Positions 33,865-47,543 of a stretch of DNA of 64,000 bases are shown piece after piece. Origin of the DNA: Choanephora cucurbitarum. Lineage: Eukaryota > Mucoromycota > Mucoromycetes > Mucorales > Choanephoraceae. The notes beneath the pieces are model-generated. The model did not search any database. It worked only from the letters and a program-made list of their open reading frames with translations, and had not been told where the DNA came from. The DNA is taken from assembly GCA_025331435.1 (NCBI GenBank), contig JAIWNI010000005.1, positions 310,001 to 374,000 on the forward strand, read 5' to 3'. Positions within the stretch are counted from its first letter, which is position 1; each line of letters starts with the position of its first letter. The position numbers and the translations under genes were made by a program.

Positions 33865-35374
33865 ATGAATAACGATGCCTTTGAGATGCCAGCAAGTATG
33901 GCTTATTGGACAAGCAAGGAAAAAGCAGGTTAGATTAGACAAGTGTCATGGGTTATGTTTTTGTTCATGACTCTATAGAATTTGCCTTTCAACTCTTACG
34001 TACTTTACCAACCCATGAAACTATTGGTGTGATAGATCGCTTATCACCTTATTTAAGATACGATATCATCTCTGTAAGGTTGTTGATTTACCCCCCGAGA
34101 ATATGAACTCATCTGCTCTAAATAGCAACTACCTTATGAAATAGCCTTGCATATCTTTAGTCTATTAGATGGGCAGTCACTTGCTCAAGCATCCCAAGTG
34201 TCCAAGTATTGGAAGAGGCTGGGATCAGAACAACTTTTATGGAAGAATCTGTTTGAGATCCATGGTTGGAAAATAGACCATGATGAAATCCAGACCTTCT
34301 TACATACCCATTCACCTGTGCCTATTCAGCGAAATCCAATCAGACAACCACAGCAGCAGAAATCAATGGATTGGAAGACACTCTACAAGAATCGTCTAGA
34401 GTTACAGAAAAGATGGCTATCCGGTAGTTGTAAAATAGAGATTTTCCCCCCGGAATCAGACCAGATGCATTCACAAGGTATCTATAGTCTCCAGTTTGAT
34501 AAGCATACACTTGTCACTGGCAGTCGAGATCGATCTATCAAGCTATGGGATTTAGCAACTGGTCATTGTCGACTTCAGCTGAATGGACATGAAGGAAGTG
34601 TACTCTGTCTTCAATATGATGGTCAACAGGTCATCAGTGGTAGTTCAGATGCCACTGTCATCATCTTTGATCTTCAGACAGGACAGCCCAAGCAAATCCT
34701 AAGGGGCCATCAGGACAGTGTGTTGGGTGTGCGTATCGTCAGAGAGAATTTCATCTTGAGTTGTTCCAAGGACCGCACTTTGCGACTTTGGCATCGAGAG
34801 ACAGGCGAACTGGTCCGGATCTTCCAGGGACACCGTGCAGCTGTGAATGCAGTTCAGTGGAAAGAGGATCGCATCGTGTCTGCCTCGGGGGATCGTACTG
34901 TCAAGATATGGAATCTCGATACAGGCGAATGTCTAAATACCCTGACAGGTCATACGCGTGGTGTGGCCTGTGTTGAGTGTGATGAGAAGCATATTGTGAC
35001 TGGATCAAGCGATCAGACAATTAAGGTATGGGATGCTATCACAGGTGAATGTATCTATACTCTCTTTGGACATACCGAACTGGTGCGTACCATTCAGTTT
35101 GATTCTACAGCCAGTTTGATTATCAGTGGTTGTTATAATGGACAGCTCAAGATCTGGAGTTTGACAGAAGGTAGATTAATACGTGATTTAGGTCAAGCAA
35201 CAGATGGCAGGTAAGAAAACTCAAGAAAAGAGAGATGCTTTAGATACTTAGGATGGTTTTGATAGAATATTAAATCTCAAGTTTGATTGTGCAAGAATCA
35301 TGTGTTGCTCCAATTCAACTCAAGTTGTCATTTATAATTTTGCTCATGGCATAGATACACGCTTTTTACTGTAA
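33865..35374 (+). CDS. F-box/WD40-repeat protein (SCF substrate receptor)
   Basis: Predicted substrate-recognition subunit of an SCF ubiquitin ligase. Four exons (33865-33928, 33979-34073, 34126-35210, 35266-35374) sum to 450 residues. The F-box is at about 54-100 (QLPYEIALHIFSLLDGQSLA, VSKYWKRLGSEQLLWK). A WD40 propeller fills the rest with about seven blades; clear GH...WD pairs include GSRDRSIKLWDLATG, SGSSDATVIIFDLQTG, SCSKDRTLRLWHRETG, SASGDRTVKIWNLDTG and TGSSDQTIKVWDAITG. The layout resembles the Fbxw7/Met30/Pof1 group, but I cannot pick one and the substrate is unknown. It converges on kinesin-13 with only 11 bp between stops, so the mature 3' UTRs must overlap. Confidence 0.9.
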
Positions 35375-35385
35375 AGATACCATCA

Positions 35386-38026
<2,641 letters not shown>

Positions 38027-38061
38027 GCCTTAATCTGATAGGTATAAAATAGATATATAAG

Positions 38062-38135
38062 ATGAGAAGAAGAAAAAGAAGAGAGAAAGAGAGAGAGAAA
38101 GAGAGAAAAAAAATTATAGAGTAAAGGGGGGGGGT
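38062..38135. repeat. GA-rich low-complexity tract ending in poly-G
   Basis: Continuous purines (GAGAGAAAGAGAGAGAAAGA and similar) followed by a stretch of nine G. It lies just upstream of the kinesin-13 start, so on the coding strand it is a CT-rich leader. Confidence 0.65.
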
Positions 38136-38749
38136 GCATCTATGAAGGGAGCACAAGGCATAGATAGGCCTATGTACAGACAGAGGAAAAAATAAGCTAC
38201 TCAAGTTGAAGTATGCCAAATTTTTTTTTTTGAAATTCAACTTTTCAGGTACTCCGAAACAATTTAATAAAATCAGGACAACACATAAAATTCTTTGCAA
38301 GTGTTTATTGGATCAATTTATCTGATGCCATATAGACACACTCCACTGCCTTATTGAAGATATCAGTTCTATATAACACATTAAAGTTGATAAGTTGAAA
38401 ACCAAGCAAGAGAAAAAAAAAGAAAGCAGAAACATGCGAGTGACTTGATTTAAATACACACTTCTTTAAGGTGGGATTATACCGTGGGCAAAGTTTAAAA
38501 CAAACGTCATTTGCCTGTCATGCGATTATTTCGAAAAGTTATGGTACTACTTGCTTATTCTAACTTGGTATCCGGTTTCTGTAACACAACGGAATCTACA
38601 TGAACTGACTCTTTGATTCATGCAATACAATAGGCTTTTTTTTTAGCTAAAAACAGTTCTTTTTAACTGTTGTGTTCAATCGGAAACAAAGCCCAAGAAA
38701 ATGATATAAGAAAGCCATAACCGAACTTCGTCATACCATTGTCCTCTGA

Positions 38750-38757
38750 TATAAAAA
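38750..38757 (+). promoter_or_regulatory. TATA box of the multi-pass membrane protein gene
   Basis: TATAAAAA is 75 bp before the ATG at 38832 and is followed by a C/T-rich leader, a normal core-promoter arrangement. Motif and position only. Confidence 0.45.
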
Positions 38758-38831
38758 TCGCGTCAATCTAACCTTTCTTTCTTTTTTTCTTTTTTTTTCT
38801 CGAGTTCTTTTTTTAATATTATTAAAGAGAT

Positions 38832-39778
38832 ATGTCCAATCTTCATATTGCTCAAAAGGTTGCCAACGTTGTGGTTTACCTCTTCTTCCTCTCTGCTACT
38901 GTTTACAGCCTTGTAGGCCCTGCTCCTGATGAAAATGGTGGTATTCTCGATGGCCAAACTTATATCACACCTTGTAAGTGAATTGCATAGTTTCTATTAG
39001 AAAACTGTACTGATTCTTATATTTAGCTTACTGGATTGAATATGTCTGGACTCTCATTCATGTCCTTCTGGGTGGTTTCGTTATCTATCAATGGTTTGAA
39101 CCTGCTCATGAAGCTGCCATTCATGGTGTCGGATGGCACTTTGTTCTCTCTGTCTTGTTGAATGCTGCCTGGTTGACTTTGTTGGTAAGTCGAGGGCTTT
39201 CTTTTGAAAATACATAAAAACTCACGATTTCTATAGAGACAAGGCCATTATATCATTGGTTTCATCTTCTCTCTCTTGACTGCTGCTTCTGTTTCCTTTG
39301 TTTTCTGTAAGTAAAAAGATGATAAATTAAACGAAAGTTGTATTGATAGGATTGTTTAGACAGACTCTCTAAGGAATACCCTACCAACAGCTGGTGGGAC
39401 AAGCTCTTTGTTCATGCTCCCTTCTCTTTGTGGCACGGTTGGATCGTCTTTTCTGTCGTCATCAACTTCTTCCAAGCCTTTACTTCAGTCAAGAAGGATG
39501 GTCCTAGTCTTCTTATCCGTATCCTTGTCATCCTTGCCATCCTCTTGTTGACTTTCACTGCTGTTGGTTATGTTGAATACAAGAAGAAGAGAGGTGATGT
39601 GACTGGTGCCATGGTCATTGGTCTTGGTCTCTTGGCTGTCTTTACTAACCAACATGATGCCTGGATCCACTGGACTGCCTTGGCTGGTGCCATCTTTACT
39701 CTTATCTACCCTGCTCGTCCTTATGTCTTTAGACTTGTAGGTCGTTCTGGTTCCGAGAATGCTCCTCTTCTTGGTTAA
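38832..39778 (+). CDS. Multi-pass membrane protein, possibly TspO/MBR-like
   Basis: Four exons (38832-38973, 39027-39184, 39237-39306, 39360-39778) encode 262 residues with seven or eight hydrophobic helices and short loops. Tryptophan-rich helix ends such as YWIEYVWTLIHVLLGGF, WHFVLSVLLNAAWLTLL, SWWDKLFVHAPFSLWHGWI and HDAWIHWTALAG resemble the larger TspO-type tryptophan-rich sensory proteins. I am not certain of the family. The C-terminus is short and hydrophilic (GRSGSENAPLLG), with a possible dileucine-type sorting end. Codon choice is fairly biased, suggesting good expression, and a TATA box precedes it. No substrate can be read from sequence. Confidence 0.8.
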
Positions 39779-40194
39779 AAAAATTTTTTTTTTCTTTCTG
39801 TAATAAAGCTCTTTTAGTATAGTGTTACAAGTAAGTAACACATCACTTTTTACATTTATTTTCTCGGGGGGGCAAAACTATAGAGAGGGTCAATCTATTA
39901 AAAAAGGGCTTAGAATATGTGTGTGCGCGAAATTTAATCTTTCTAGAAAATAAAGAAATCCTCTCTTAAATCAACTCTTCTGTATACACACTTCAACTTT
40001 GGTTTCAGTCACCATACCACTTTATTCTCTCTGCTTAAAAGTGGCTTCAAACTGCATGCATTCCCGAGGTTAGAGAGATTGATAAACTCACGATGGGTGT
40101 CTATTTATCCATAGCTTAATAAACCAAGTAGATGCCAAAATCGTTTATTCATATGTATGTGTGTGTGTGTATATATATGTAGACAGAGTTGAGT
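39779..40194. other. Convergent 3' region with TG/TA microsatellite
   Basis: 3' flanks of the membrane protein gene (plus) and the mitochondrial SSB gene (minus). AATAAAG occurs about 20 bp after the former's stop. A dinucleotide repeat ATGTGTGTGTGTATATATAT sits at 40155-40180. No gene. Confidence 0.55.
40155..40180. repeat. (TG)n(TA)n microsatellite
   Basis: Alternating TG units followed by TA units in the 3' flank of the mitochondrial SSB gene. Simple repeat, directly visible. Confidence 0.7.
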
Positions 40195-40905
40195 CTATTC
40201 TTCCTCTTGTTGGTTGTTACGGGACAGACTTAACAATTTGACAGAAGCTAAATAGACATGCATTAGAATGACAACAGAGACCCCTAATCCTTTCTAGAAA
40301 ACACTTACTTTGATGAATTTCAGCCTTGGTTCTGGCAATACCTTCCTTATCAGTGTAATCGCTGTAACGAAGCTTACCTTCAACATAGACTTGATCACTA
40401 GAATAAACTTCATTAGCCTTTCCTCTCTTCAATCTCAACATTCTCTTATTTACCCCTTCTTAATCTTAGAGAACCATTCAGCAGGTTGCCAATAGGTAAC
40501 ACGGTGCCATTGTGTGCTCTTGACTAAAGAACCTAAAAATAAGACATGCCTATATGTCAATCGACTGATAAAAAAAAAAGAAAGTTGACAAAGTACCTTC
40601 TTTATCAGCTCTGACTTCTGAAGTAGCAACAGTATAGTTGGCTACACGACGGTTTTCTGAGGTTTCGTTGATGATAGGATCAGAACCGACACGACCAATC
40701 AGTTGCACTTTGTTGACTATTGAAAAAAAAAGTAAGAAAAAGAAAAAGAAAAAAGAAACACACGCGACTTACGATTAGAGCGAGATGCAGAAACAGAGAA
40801 AGCCTTCAATAACAGTAAGAATCAAGCATCCCAACAATTCTCATGTGCTCTACTTACTCTGACTTGCTTAAGGGTATGACTGACAGGACGCAAGAAGGTT
40901 GACAT
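40195..40905 (-). CDS. Mitochondrial single-stranded DNA-binding protein (mtSSB/Rim1)
   Basis: Binds ssDNA at the mitochondrial replication fork. Six small exons (40858-40905, 40773-40803, 40597-40716, 40454-40532, 40309-40397, 40195-40247) give 139 residues. A basic, Ser-rich presequence (MSTFLRPVSHTLKQVRAFSV) points to mitochondrial import. The OB-fold follows: NKVQLIGRVGSDP, RVANYTVATSE, STQWHRVTYWQPAEWF, and GDQVYVEGKLRYSDYTDKEG. The fourth intron (40398-40453) has to be removed to join KIKKG to DQVYVEG; one frame reads through part of it and can mislead gene callers. The C-terminus is acidic (NNQQEEE), a feature of SSBs that contact replication proteins. Confidence 0.92.
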
Positions 40906-41133
40906 GTTTATAAAAATATGGCTTATAGTAGAAGAAAGAAATTTTTTTTTTCTTTATTGAAACAATTTTTTTCTAGACAGCTGCGCCTAAAATAATCATT
41001 AAACATGGATGCTACCTAACTGAATTATGCAGCACTTTTTCCCCCCTTTTTTTTTTCTCTAAGGGTATTCAGGAAATCAACAAATCGAATGCTAGTTTAA
41101 TATGAACACAAAAGAAAAGGTATCACTCATCTT

Positions 41134-41961
41134 TTAAAATAACCATACCATCAAAACAACAACCAAGACAAGACTAAAGAGACTAAAGGCTCCATTCAAG
41201 AAACCCACTGTATCAATAGAATAGAGTTCATGATAGACTGCAAATTGAAGGCCACTATCTGGTCTCTTGAACTTTCGATACACAAACAAGCCAAATCCTA
41301 TCCACCAAAGAGGAAACAAAAGAAACCCAAACAGAAACAGAATGGCATCCATCCACAGTCGCCTACTGTACCTCTTGAATTCCTCTTGTGTCAATCGTTG
41401 GATAGGTAAGAAAGGTGTGTTATAAGGATAGAGATTGTATTGAAACAGGTCCCTAAGCCAACTGGACTCTGGTTGAGAGCGATATTCCACTCGACCCAGA
41501 TGCCCGTCAAGATCGATAAAGTGAGCAGAAAAGCGGGAGGGAGGTGTCGGTAATCTAGCAGAGGTGTGTATCGAATCGCTTGAGATGGTGGGCGGTAGTT
41601 CAGATATCTGTAGATCAATTGAATCTGTAAAATTGGTTTCGATTGTCAAATCAGGCTTTTTCTTTAATAACCTCTTTATCTTCTTGTTGGAAGGATGAGA
41701 TTGGTTGGGTGAGTCTGAAGATGGTTGCTGGTACAAAAATATGCCTGGAAAACTAGATGTAGGATTCAATTGTTGGGTTATGTGATCATGCGCCCTTAAG
41801 GCAGGTGGAAATGTCTTGCGCTTCTGTCGTTGTGAATGCAATGGCTTCTTTGAATGGACAAGTGCATTGGATAAGGTAGACCATCGACGAGAAGACCATG
41901 GCGGCCTTGAAGGTGGATCATGCATAGGCAAACTATTGGCTGTTATCTGAGATGGAGTCAT
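41134..41961 (-). CDS. Orphan protein with C-terminal membrane hairpin
   Basis: A single exon of 275 residues starting at MTPSQITANS. An upstream in-frame start adds 24 hydrophobic residues but lies in a purine-rich leader and seems less likely. The first 170 residues are Pro/Ser/Lys-rich and probably disordered (PPSRPPWSSRRWS, basic KKIKRLLKKKPD). After a tyrosine-rich linker come two hydrophobic segments, LFLFGFLLFPLWWIGFGLFVY and FLNGAFSLFSLVLVVVLMVWLF; the last runs to the stop, so the protein is likely membrane-anchored by its C-terminus with the long N-terminus in the cytosol. I do not recognise a family. It lies upstream of mtSSB on the same strand. Confidence 0.65.
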   Translation of the reverse strand: MTPSQITANSLPMHDPPSRPPWSSRRWSTLSNALVHSKKPLHSQRQKRKTFPPALRAHDHITQQLNPTSSFPGIFLYQQPSSDSPNQSHPSNKKIKRLLKKKPDLTIETNFTDSIDLQISELPPTISSDSIHTSARLPTPPSRFSAHFIDLDGHLGRVEYRSQPESSWLRDLFQYNLYPYNTPFLPIQRLTQEEFKRYSRRLWMDAILFLFGFLLFPLWWIGFGLFVYRKFKRPDSGLQFAVYHELYSIDTVGFLNGAFSLFSLVLVVVLMVWLF

Positions 41962-42093
41962 ACAAAAGAAAAGAAAAGAAGAAAAGCGAAAGAGAGAAAG
42001 AGAGTTTACGTTGAAAGGGCTTTTCTGTATCACAGAATGATCAGCAAAAAAAAAAAAGTTATACGCCCAAATGACAGTAATTAATTTTATTTC

Positions 42094-43212
42094 TTAAACA
42101 AGCGTATATTCATGTGTGTTTCTACTTGAAGAATACATCATGGCAGCCTTTGTTTGAATTCTCTTCTTGAGGGAAACAACCACTCGGTTATGTCTAAACA
42201 TATAGAAGATCATCACCACAATAGCCCCCAGCATAAACCACGAGACACATCGGATGTATTTCTGCGGAATGACTGGCACCAGCTCATTCATGGAATCTGT
42301 CTCTACTGAGATAGGCTGTAACTGAAAGAATTCTTTTGATTGAAGTGTGTTGGAGATAGCCTTGTGTCCTGCACCCGTCAGATGGATTGTGTCCCACCAG
42401 AGATAGCTGTCGATTGGATCAACACATTGTCCTTGACATCTGTCCCAGTATGCATTCTCTACATCTTCAATCTGAAGCACAGAAGGATCACCCAGGACAT
42501 CACTGAAGGCTAGATAGGTATCAAAGAATTCAATCTGATCTGACATGTCTGTACGCCAATCCAGGATCTGTTCTTCTAGTGCCACATTAAATTCAATGAT
42601 ATTCTGTTTCAAGTTGGCTGTGTCTGATTTGTGTGTCATGGCATAAGGTGAGAATTCGAGTGCAGGTACGCCCATCACAACAATGCGTGATTTGGGATTC
42701 AGTGAGTAGAGAAATTTCTATGACCCATGAATACGCTTGATCTTATTTTTAAATTGACAACTTACAATTTGATCTTCAATACATTGAATCCATTCTTTTA
42801 TATGTGGTGTGGCTAAATCAAAAGTTAATGATAAGCTTGATTGGATTTTTTTTTTTTTTTTTTTTTACCTTCTCCCTTGGTCTCTATCAGGTCTGTCACA
42901 CCGAGAAAGATGATCTGGACAGTGGATTTATCTTGACTGTTGAGTGTGATATCATCATGGACTTGCTTTTGAAGCCAACTTCCATTAGGCTTTGTGTTTG
43001 AACAGAAAGTAGCACCGGGTGTTGCTTTCGAGACAAGTTGAGTGTCCCATACTTTTGCTAATTGTTCACTCCAAATAGGACCATTGGATCGTTTGGTTGC
43101 TAATTGAACATCTAAATCAAAGTGAATATCATAGAATGATTCTAAATATTCATTAAAAAATACCAGAATAGGAATCACCATAAACTGTAATGTAATCTAA
43201 TGCTTGGGACAT
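42094..43212 (-). CDS. SGNH/GDSL-family hydrolase with C-terminal transmembrane anchor
   Basis: A predicted esterase/acylhydrolase of 320 residues from four exons (43164-43212, 42869-43111, 42766-42812, 42094-42717). The GDSL block, VYGDSYSDVQLA, appears only after splicing out the first intron (43112-43163), and carries the nucleophile Ser; NGPIWSEQLAKVWD follows as in fungal GDSL enzymes. IIFLGVTDL is at the block III position, where Asn is usual, and SYLWWDTIHLTGAGHKAIS supplies the C-terminal Asp and His. No signal peptide is apparent at the N-terminus. Near the C-terminus is one membrane segment (SWFMLGAIVVMIFYMF) followed by a basic tail (VVVSLKKRIQTK). The catalytic domain would face one side of an internal membrane; the substrate is unknown. 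Confidence 0.85.
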
Positions 43213-43384
43213 GATAAGAGAGAGAGAATTGGTATATATTGCAATGTAAGAAAAAAGAAAAAGAAAAAACAGAGAGATAGATAGTTATATAGTCTTAAAA
43301 GAGGGGATGAAAAAAGTCAGACCACGAAAATGTGAATAAAAATAGGTTTTTATTTACACAAATTTAGGGCTTAAAAATGATAAT

Positions 43385-44841
43385 TTAGGAACTTTCATCA
43401 TCATTATCAGCTTTGTTTGGCCCTAAATCCTTTGAATACATTTTCTTGCCAGCCATTTCCATAAACTCCATATCTTCAGCATGTCCCAAAACACCTTTGC
43501 CTTCATTCATTTCTTCATCTTCATCTCTTAAAAGTGGTCTCACAAGCCAAACTATGGATAAGGCTTATGTTAGCTAACACCCTATTCAAATTGAAAAAAC
43601 CTTTTACCTTCTACTTCATCTATCAAGAAATTTTGATCAGACGATAATTGAGGACTTCCAAAGGTAGTACACAGAGGTCCTGCCCTAGAGTGTCCATGTA
43701 GGAAATCAGATTCAAGCCATAGACCAGCATACTCAAATTGTCCGCCCATGCCAAGCCCATTAGGCAAACTCTTTTTGCCCCAACAGAGATACTGGTAATG
43801 GTTGTTGTTGTTACTTGCACGCCAGGCTCCATAGTCTCTAGCCAGTCGAAAGAGAAAATTAGACGAATTGCCATACCAATCCGTATTACAGTTTGCCCAA
43901 GCTTCGTCTGCGTAACCACCAAATACAAATCCATCCTGCTTGGCTTTGATGACGACCAATGTGGCGCCTTGTCCTACCAACCGATTGGCAAACATCTGCC
44001 AGCTTGTGCCGTCCCTTCTGGAAGAATAGAGGAGTGTATGCTCGAGATCGTCTGTTGTCTTTCGTCTGTCCTTCTCGTGCTCTGACCAACTAAGGGCATC
44101 TGAAGGTAGATGAAGTGTGAGCATAAAGTAATCAAAGGGACTCAACAGGCTTGAGAAGCGATTGTCAAGTAACCGTCTTGTCTCTTTATCATGTCTTGAG
44201 ATACGAGGTGATATTAAATGGTTGAGACGGTCTTCATGCGTGTTGAAGCATGCCTCAAACAAAAATCGTTCGATTGTCAGTTGAAACAAGCCTCGCCATC
44301 CCGGTGCCTTTTCGATCCAATGCAGAAACTCAGCTTCCGTTATTTCAGAAGGCGATCCTTTGACTCTTGTCTGCCAATCTTCTTCTTCTTTTTCTTCCTT
44401 TTGTTCATCGTCTAACCAGGCCATGGATGCCTTTTGTTGTCGTTCTCGTTCATCTGCATGCATTAGGATATAGGTCACTAATGCCTTTGCCTGAGAGGCG
44501 TCTTTGGTGTCAGGTTGCCATGGATAGCCACTACCGGCTTCAAACCAGAGAGGGATACCCACTTGCACAATCCAGGCAACAAATGTCTCGAGTGAGATCT
44601 GTTGTTGTTGAACACAGTACATGAACACACGATAGATGGCCGAAAGCTGTTTTTGTTTCACAATCTGATGTGCCAATTCATTGTCTTTCTCGAAAAGTGA
44701 TTGAAGAAGTTCTGATAGTTCTTTTGGGAAATAGTCAGGCAAGACATAGTTGGTTGAACTGAAGCGTGTGTTTAGTTTTTCTTGTTCTTCAACTGACCAA
44801 AGTCTTCTTTTCTGACTGTCTTGACTATGTCCATTCCCCAT
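43385..44841 (-). CDS. TLDc-domain protein, MEAK7 (TLDC1)-like
   Basis: Two exons (43608-44841 and 43385-43551) give 466 residues. The N-terminus MGNGHS fits an N-myristoylation signal (Gly2, Ser6), as in animal MEAK7, a lysosomal mTOR-associated protein that begins similarly. The middle is helical. The TLDc domain spans about 225-415: SLLSPFDYFMLTLHLPSDAL, LLYSSRRDGTSWQMFANRLV, GATLVVIKAKQDGFVFGGYAD, FLFRLARDYGAWRAS, NHYQYLCWGKKSLPNGLGMG, GLWLESDFLHGHSRAGPLCT, TFGSPQLS. After it comes a short acidic tail ending KADNDDESS. TLDc proteins are linked to oxidative-stress resistance and V-ATPase regulation; a TOR/vacuole role here is inferred by homology. It is divergent from SWS1 with 150 bp between. 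Confidence 0.87.
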
Positions 44842-44991
44842 AATAAGCTAGTTAAAGAAAGAAAAAAAAAGAAAAAGAAAGAAAAGATCGGTTACGCATA
44901 ATCATGATGAAACGAAATGCAAACAGTGACTGTCTTGGTCTTTTTAAGAGGAATTTCTTTTTTCTTTTTTATTCTTTTTCTTTACTTTACC

Positions 44992-45599
44992 ATGTCAAAT
45001 CATTCTTCAAAGGCCATTGTAAACAAGTTACTTAGACAGATAACAGAAGCAAAAGAGTGTAAATGGTGCAAAGGAATTATTTGAAGAGAGGGATTGAATG
45101 ACTTTTATTTTTAGTACAGCCAGAAACCGTATTAACCCTTCATGCAGTTTTTCGTGATACATTATTTGAGGCACTTCATATCACTGAGAGTAAGTCTGGT
45201 AAGTGACAATAGAAGGCAATTGGCTTTAAATTCTTAAAAAAAAATCGGAAGGTACTTTATAGTTGCCAAGATACAAAGTGATTCAGGACGCGTCATGTTT
45301 AGGGTATCTGATCTATGTTTACGCCCTGAGATAGAATCAGAAGAGTTGGATGAACACACTCACACCTGTCTTTTGTTTCCTAATTATTGCTCCTGTGATA
45401 CCTTTGTAAAAGATGTCATTTTAGAGAGCAGTGCTATGATGGTAAGTTTGACAGGATGACTTGATATTTTAATAACACTCTTTATGAACAGTGTCGTCAC
45501 CTATTGGCTGTTGCTATCAGTCATGCTTTAAATAGGACTGAAACTATTCAGTTAAACGACCAAGATTTTGCAGAGCACTATTACAGTTGGATAGCATAA
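44992..45599 (+). CDS. SWIM-zinc-finger protein, SWS1/ZSWIM7 homologue (Shu complex)
   Basis: By homology, a subunit of the Shu-type complex that promotes Rad51 filament assembly in homologous recombination. Four exons (44992-45058, 45115-45198, 45263-45441, 45492-45599) sum to 145 residues, the size of ZSWIM7. The core is the SWIM motif CxCx(n)CxH: NYCSCDTFVKDV then MMCRHLLAVAISHAL, the two halves brought together by splicing out the third intron. It is preceded by a region similar to ZSWIM7 (LFEALHITES, SDSGRVMFRVSD). A Shu2/Sws1 partner with a Rad51-paralogue fold would be expected elsewhere in the genome. It starts 150 bp from the MEAK7-like gene. Confidence 0.85.
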
Positions 45600-45746
45600 T
45601 GCACGTTCCCTTATTTTCTATCTTTGTACTACCTATCTGAAATTACTCTCTACTTTCTCCGCTCTTTCTATATTTTTTTTTTCTTTCTAGGTTAGATATA
45701 GATACTCTTTTTTTCTCTCTCTCCCTCTTTTATATACACTCAAGAT

Positions 45747-47404
45747 ATGCTTTTTCATTCTCGTTCACAAAAGTCATTTCAAGAGACTACTTCTTATTCT
45801 TTACCGAGAAATCAAACATCTTCTAACGGTTTTGAACAAAAGTAAAATAATAATAATAAATAGATAGAAAGTTGTCCATCATTCTTACCTGGTATAGTGT
45901 CTATCCTAGATCTGAATCACCCACACTTCCACCCGAGATTTCAGGGTCTCAATCCAGTTCGTTCTCTAGTAACGAATATTCTCGAGATGTGATCACAAAT
46001 GCTAAATATCATCGATCCAATGAATCAAACTTGTATCACCTACTTCAAGTAAGAATCTATGGCATGTTAAATACAGACTGTTCATTTTTTATATAAATAG
46101 CTTACGATTCCACCTATTCACAACCTGAAGATGAATCATACACTGTCAAACAAGAACCTCGATCGAGAAAACATCGACAGTCAGTTCCCATCAAGACTCG
46201 CCCAGTCCACAAACCATCCTATCATCCCATACGCACCCCTGACCATCTAGCCACAGCCATTGAGATCAGTACGACCAACAAGATATCGACCATTGCTCCT
46301 GCTGCAGGTATGTATTGGTCTCGTCTCTTGACCTATGGCCGTGGTCCCTCCAGACCTCTTCGGGCTCATACAGCCAACCTGATTGGAGAAAAGCTCTATG
46401 TCTTTGGAGGATGTGATACCTCAGTCTGCTTTAATTCACTCTATGTACTTGATATGGGTAAGGGGCAATGCTATAAGTATAGATTTGATATAGACTCAAT
46501 CTGGTCTTATAGATACCTTAACCTGGACAAAACCACGTACAACCCATCAATCGATACCACCTCCCTGTAGAGCACATTCATGTACAGTGGTTGAGCGTCA
46601 TTTGGGCTTAGATAGGAAATCCTATCAACTGTATATCTTTGGTGGAGGAAATGGTCCTGATTATTTCCAAGATGTCTATCGATTGGATCTCGATACCATG
46701 GTCTGGTCTAAACCCAACATTGATCCTCAGTCACGTCCATCTAAGCGACGAGCCCATACGACCTGTCTCTGGGAGAACAAGGTGATTGTGATTGGTGGTG
46801 GGGATGGTGCTCGTGCATTAGATGATGTCTATATGCTGGATATCTCTGATCCTGATTGTCCCATGCTATCCTGGAAAAAGATGGAGACCTCTGGCCCATC
46901 TCCTCCTGCTAGAGGCTATCATACCAGTAACCTGATAAAAGATAAGCTGGTTGTGTTTGGAGGGAGTGATGGACATGACTGTTTTGATGATATCTATGTA
47001 TTGGACCTGAAAGAGCAACGATGGTCTCAGATTGAGGTGGATCGTAAAATCAAACGATTGGCTCATACATCGACTCAGGTAGGCTCTTATGTGTTTGTGA
47101 TTGGTGGTCATGATGGTAAACGATATTCTCAAGAGGTGTTGATGTTTAATCTTGGTAAGTTATGGATTGTCTCTAAAGGAATTCACTTATCTAAATTGTA
47201 TTAGTGACGATGAACTGGGAAACAAAAAAGGTCTATGGGAGTCCACCTCATCCTCGAGGATATCATACCACTGTCCTGTATGACTCTAGATTGTATGTGT
47301 TGGGTGGTTATGATGGCAAGAATGTGTTTGATGATGTTCATATGCTTGAACTCAGTGCTTGTGCTTATTTACCCCAAATCACTAATTTTGAAATTGATGT
47401 ATAA
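45747..47404 (+). CDS. Kelch-repeat beta-propeller protein
   Basis: Exons 45747-45841, 45898-46048, 46181-46457, 46513-47154 and 47205-47404 sum to 454 residues. A Ser/Pro/Asn-rich head of about 110 residues leads to six kelch units with the usual GG and Y..D pairs: LYVFGGCDTSVCFNSLYVLD, LYIFGGGNG, VIVIGGGDGARALDDVYMLD, LVVFGGSDGHDCFDDIYVLD, FVIGGHDGKRYSQ and LYVLGGYDGKNVFDDVHMLE. The protein ends soon after the last blade. The third exon is uncertain: the obvious acceptor at 46100 gives a good-looking frame (SQPEDESYTVKQEPRSRKH) but is out of phase with exon 2, whereas the acceptor at 46180 closes the frame with a 132-nt intron. A specific role (cell polarity, as for Tea1/Kel1 proteins) would be guesswork. 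Confidence 0.82.
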
Positions 47405-47543
47405 AAGTCTATTTATTTAAGAGCCAGATTAAATCATTTTGGTAGTGCATGCGCGTGTATTTAAAAAAAAAATTAATTTTTTTTTTCTTTTCTTTGACAG
47501 CGAACTTTTTTTTTTCTTTTTTTATCATCTTCATTTTTTTAAA

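Larger units (their letters stand above)
38027..38831. other. Divergent intergenic region with low-complexity tract
   Basis: This lies between kinesin-13 (minus) and the integral membrane protein (plus). Near the kinesin side is a purine-rich GA tract with a nine-G run. The rest is AT-rich with no gene recognised. Confidence 0.5.

Noticed and set aside
40217..40441. 74-codon frame starting MLRLKRGKANEVYSS in mtSSB
   Set aside because: Its first part is the intron 40398-40453 read through. The spliced frame gives the conserved KGDQVYVEGKL.
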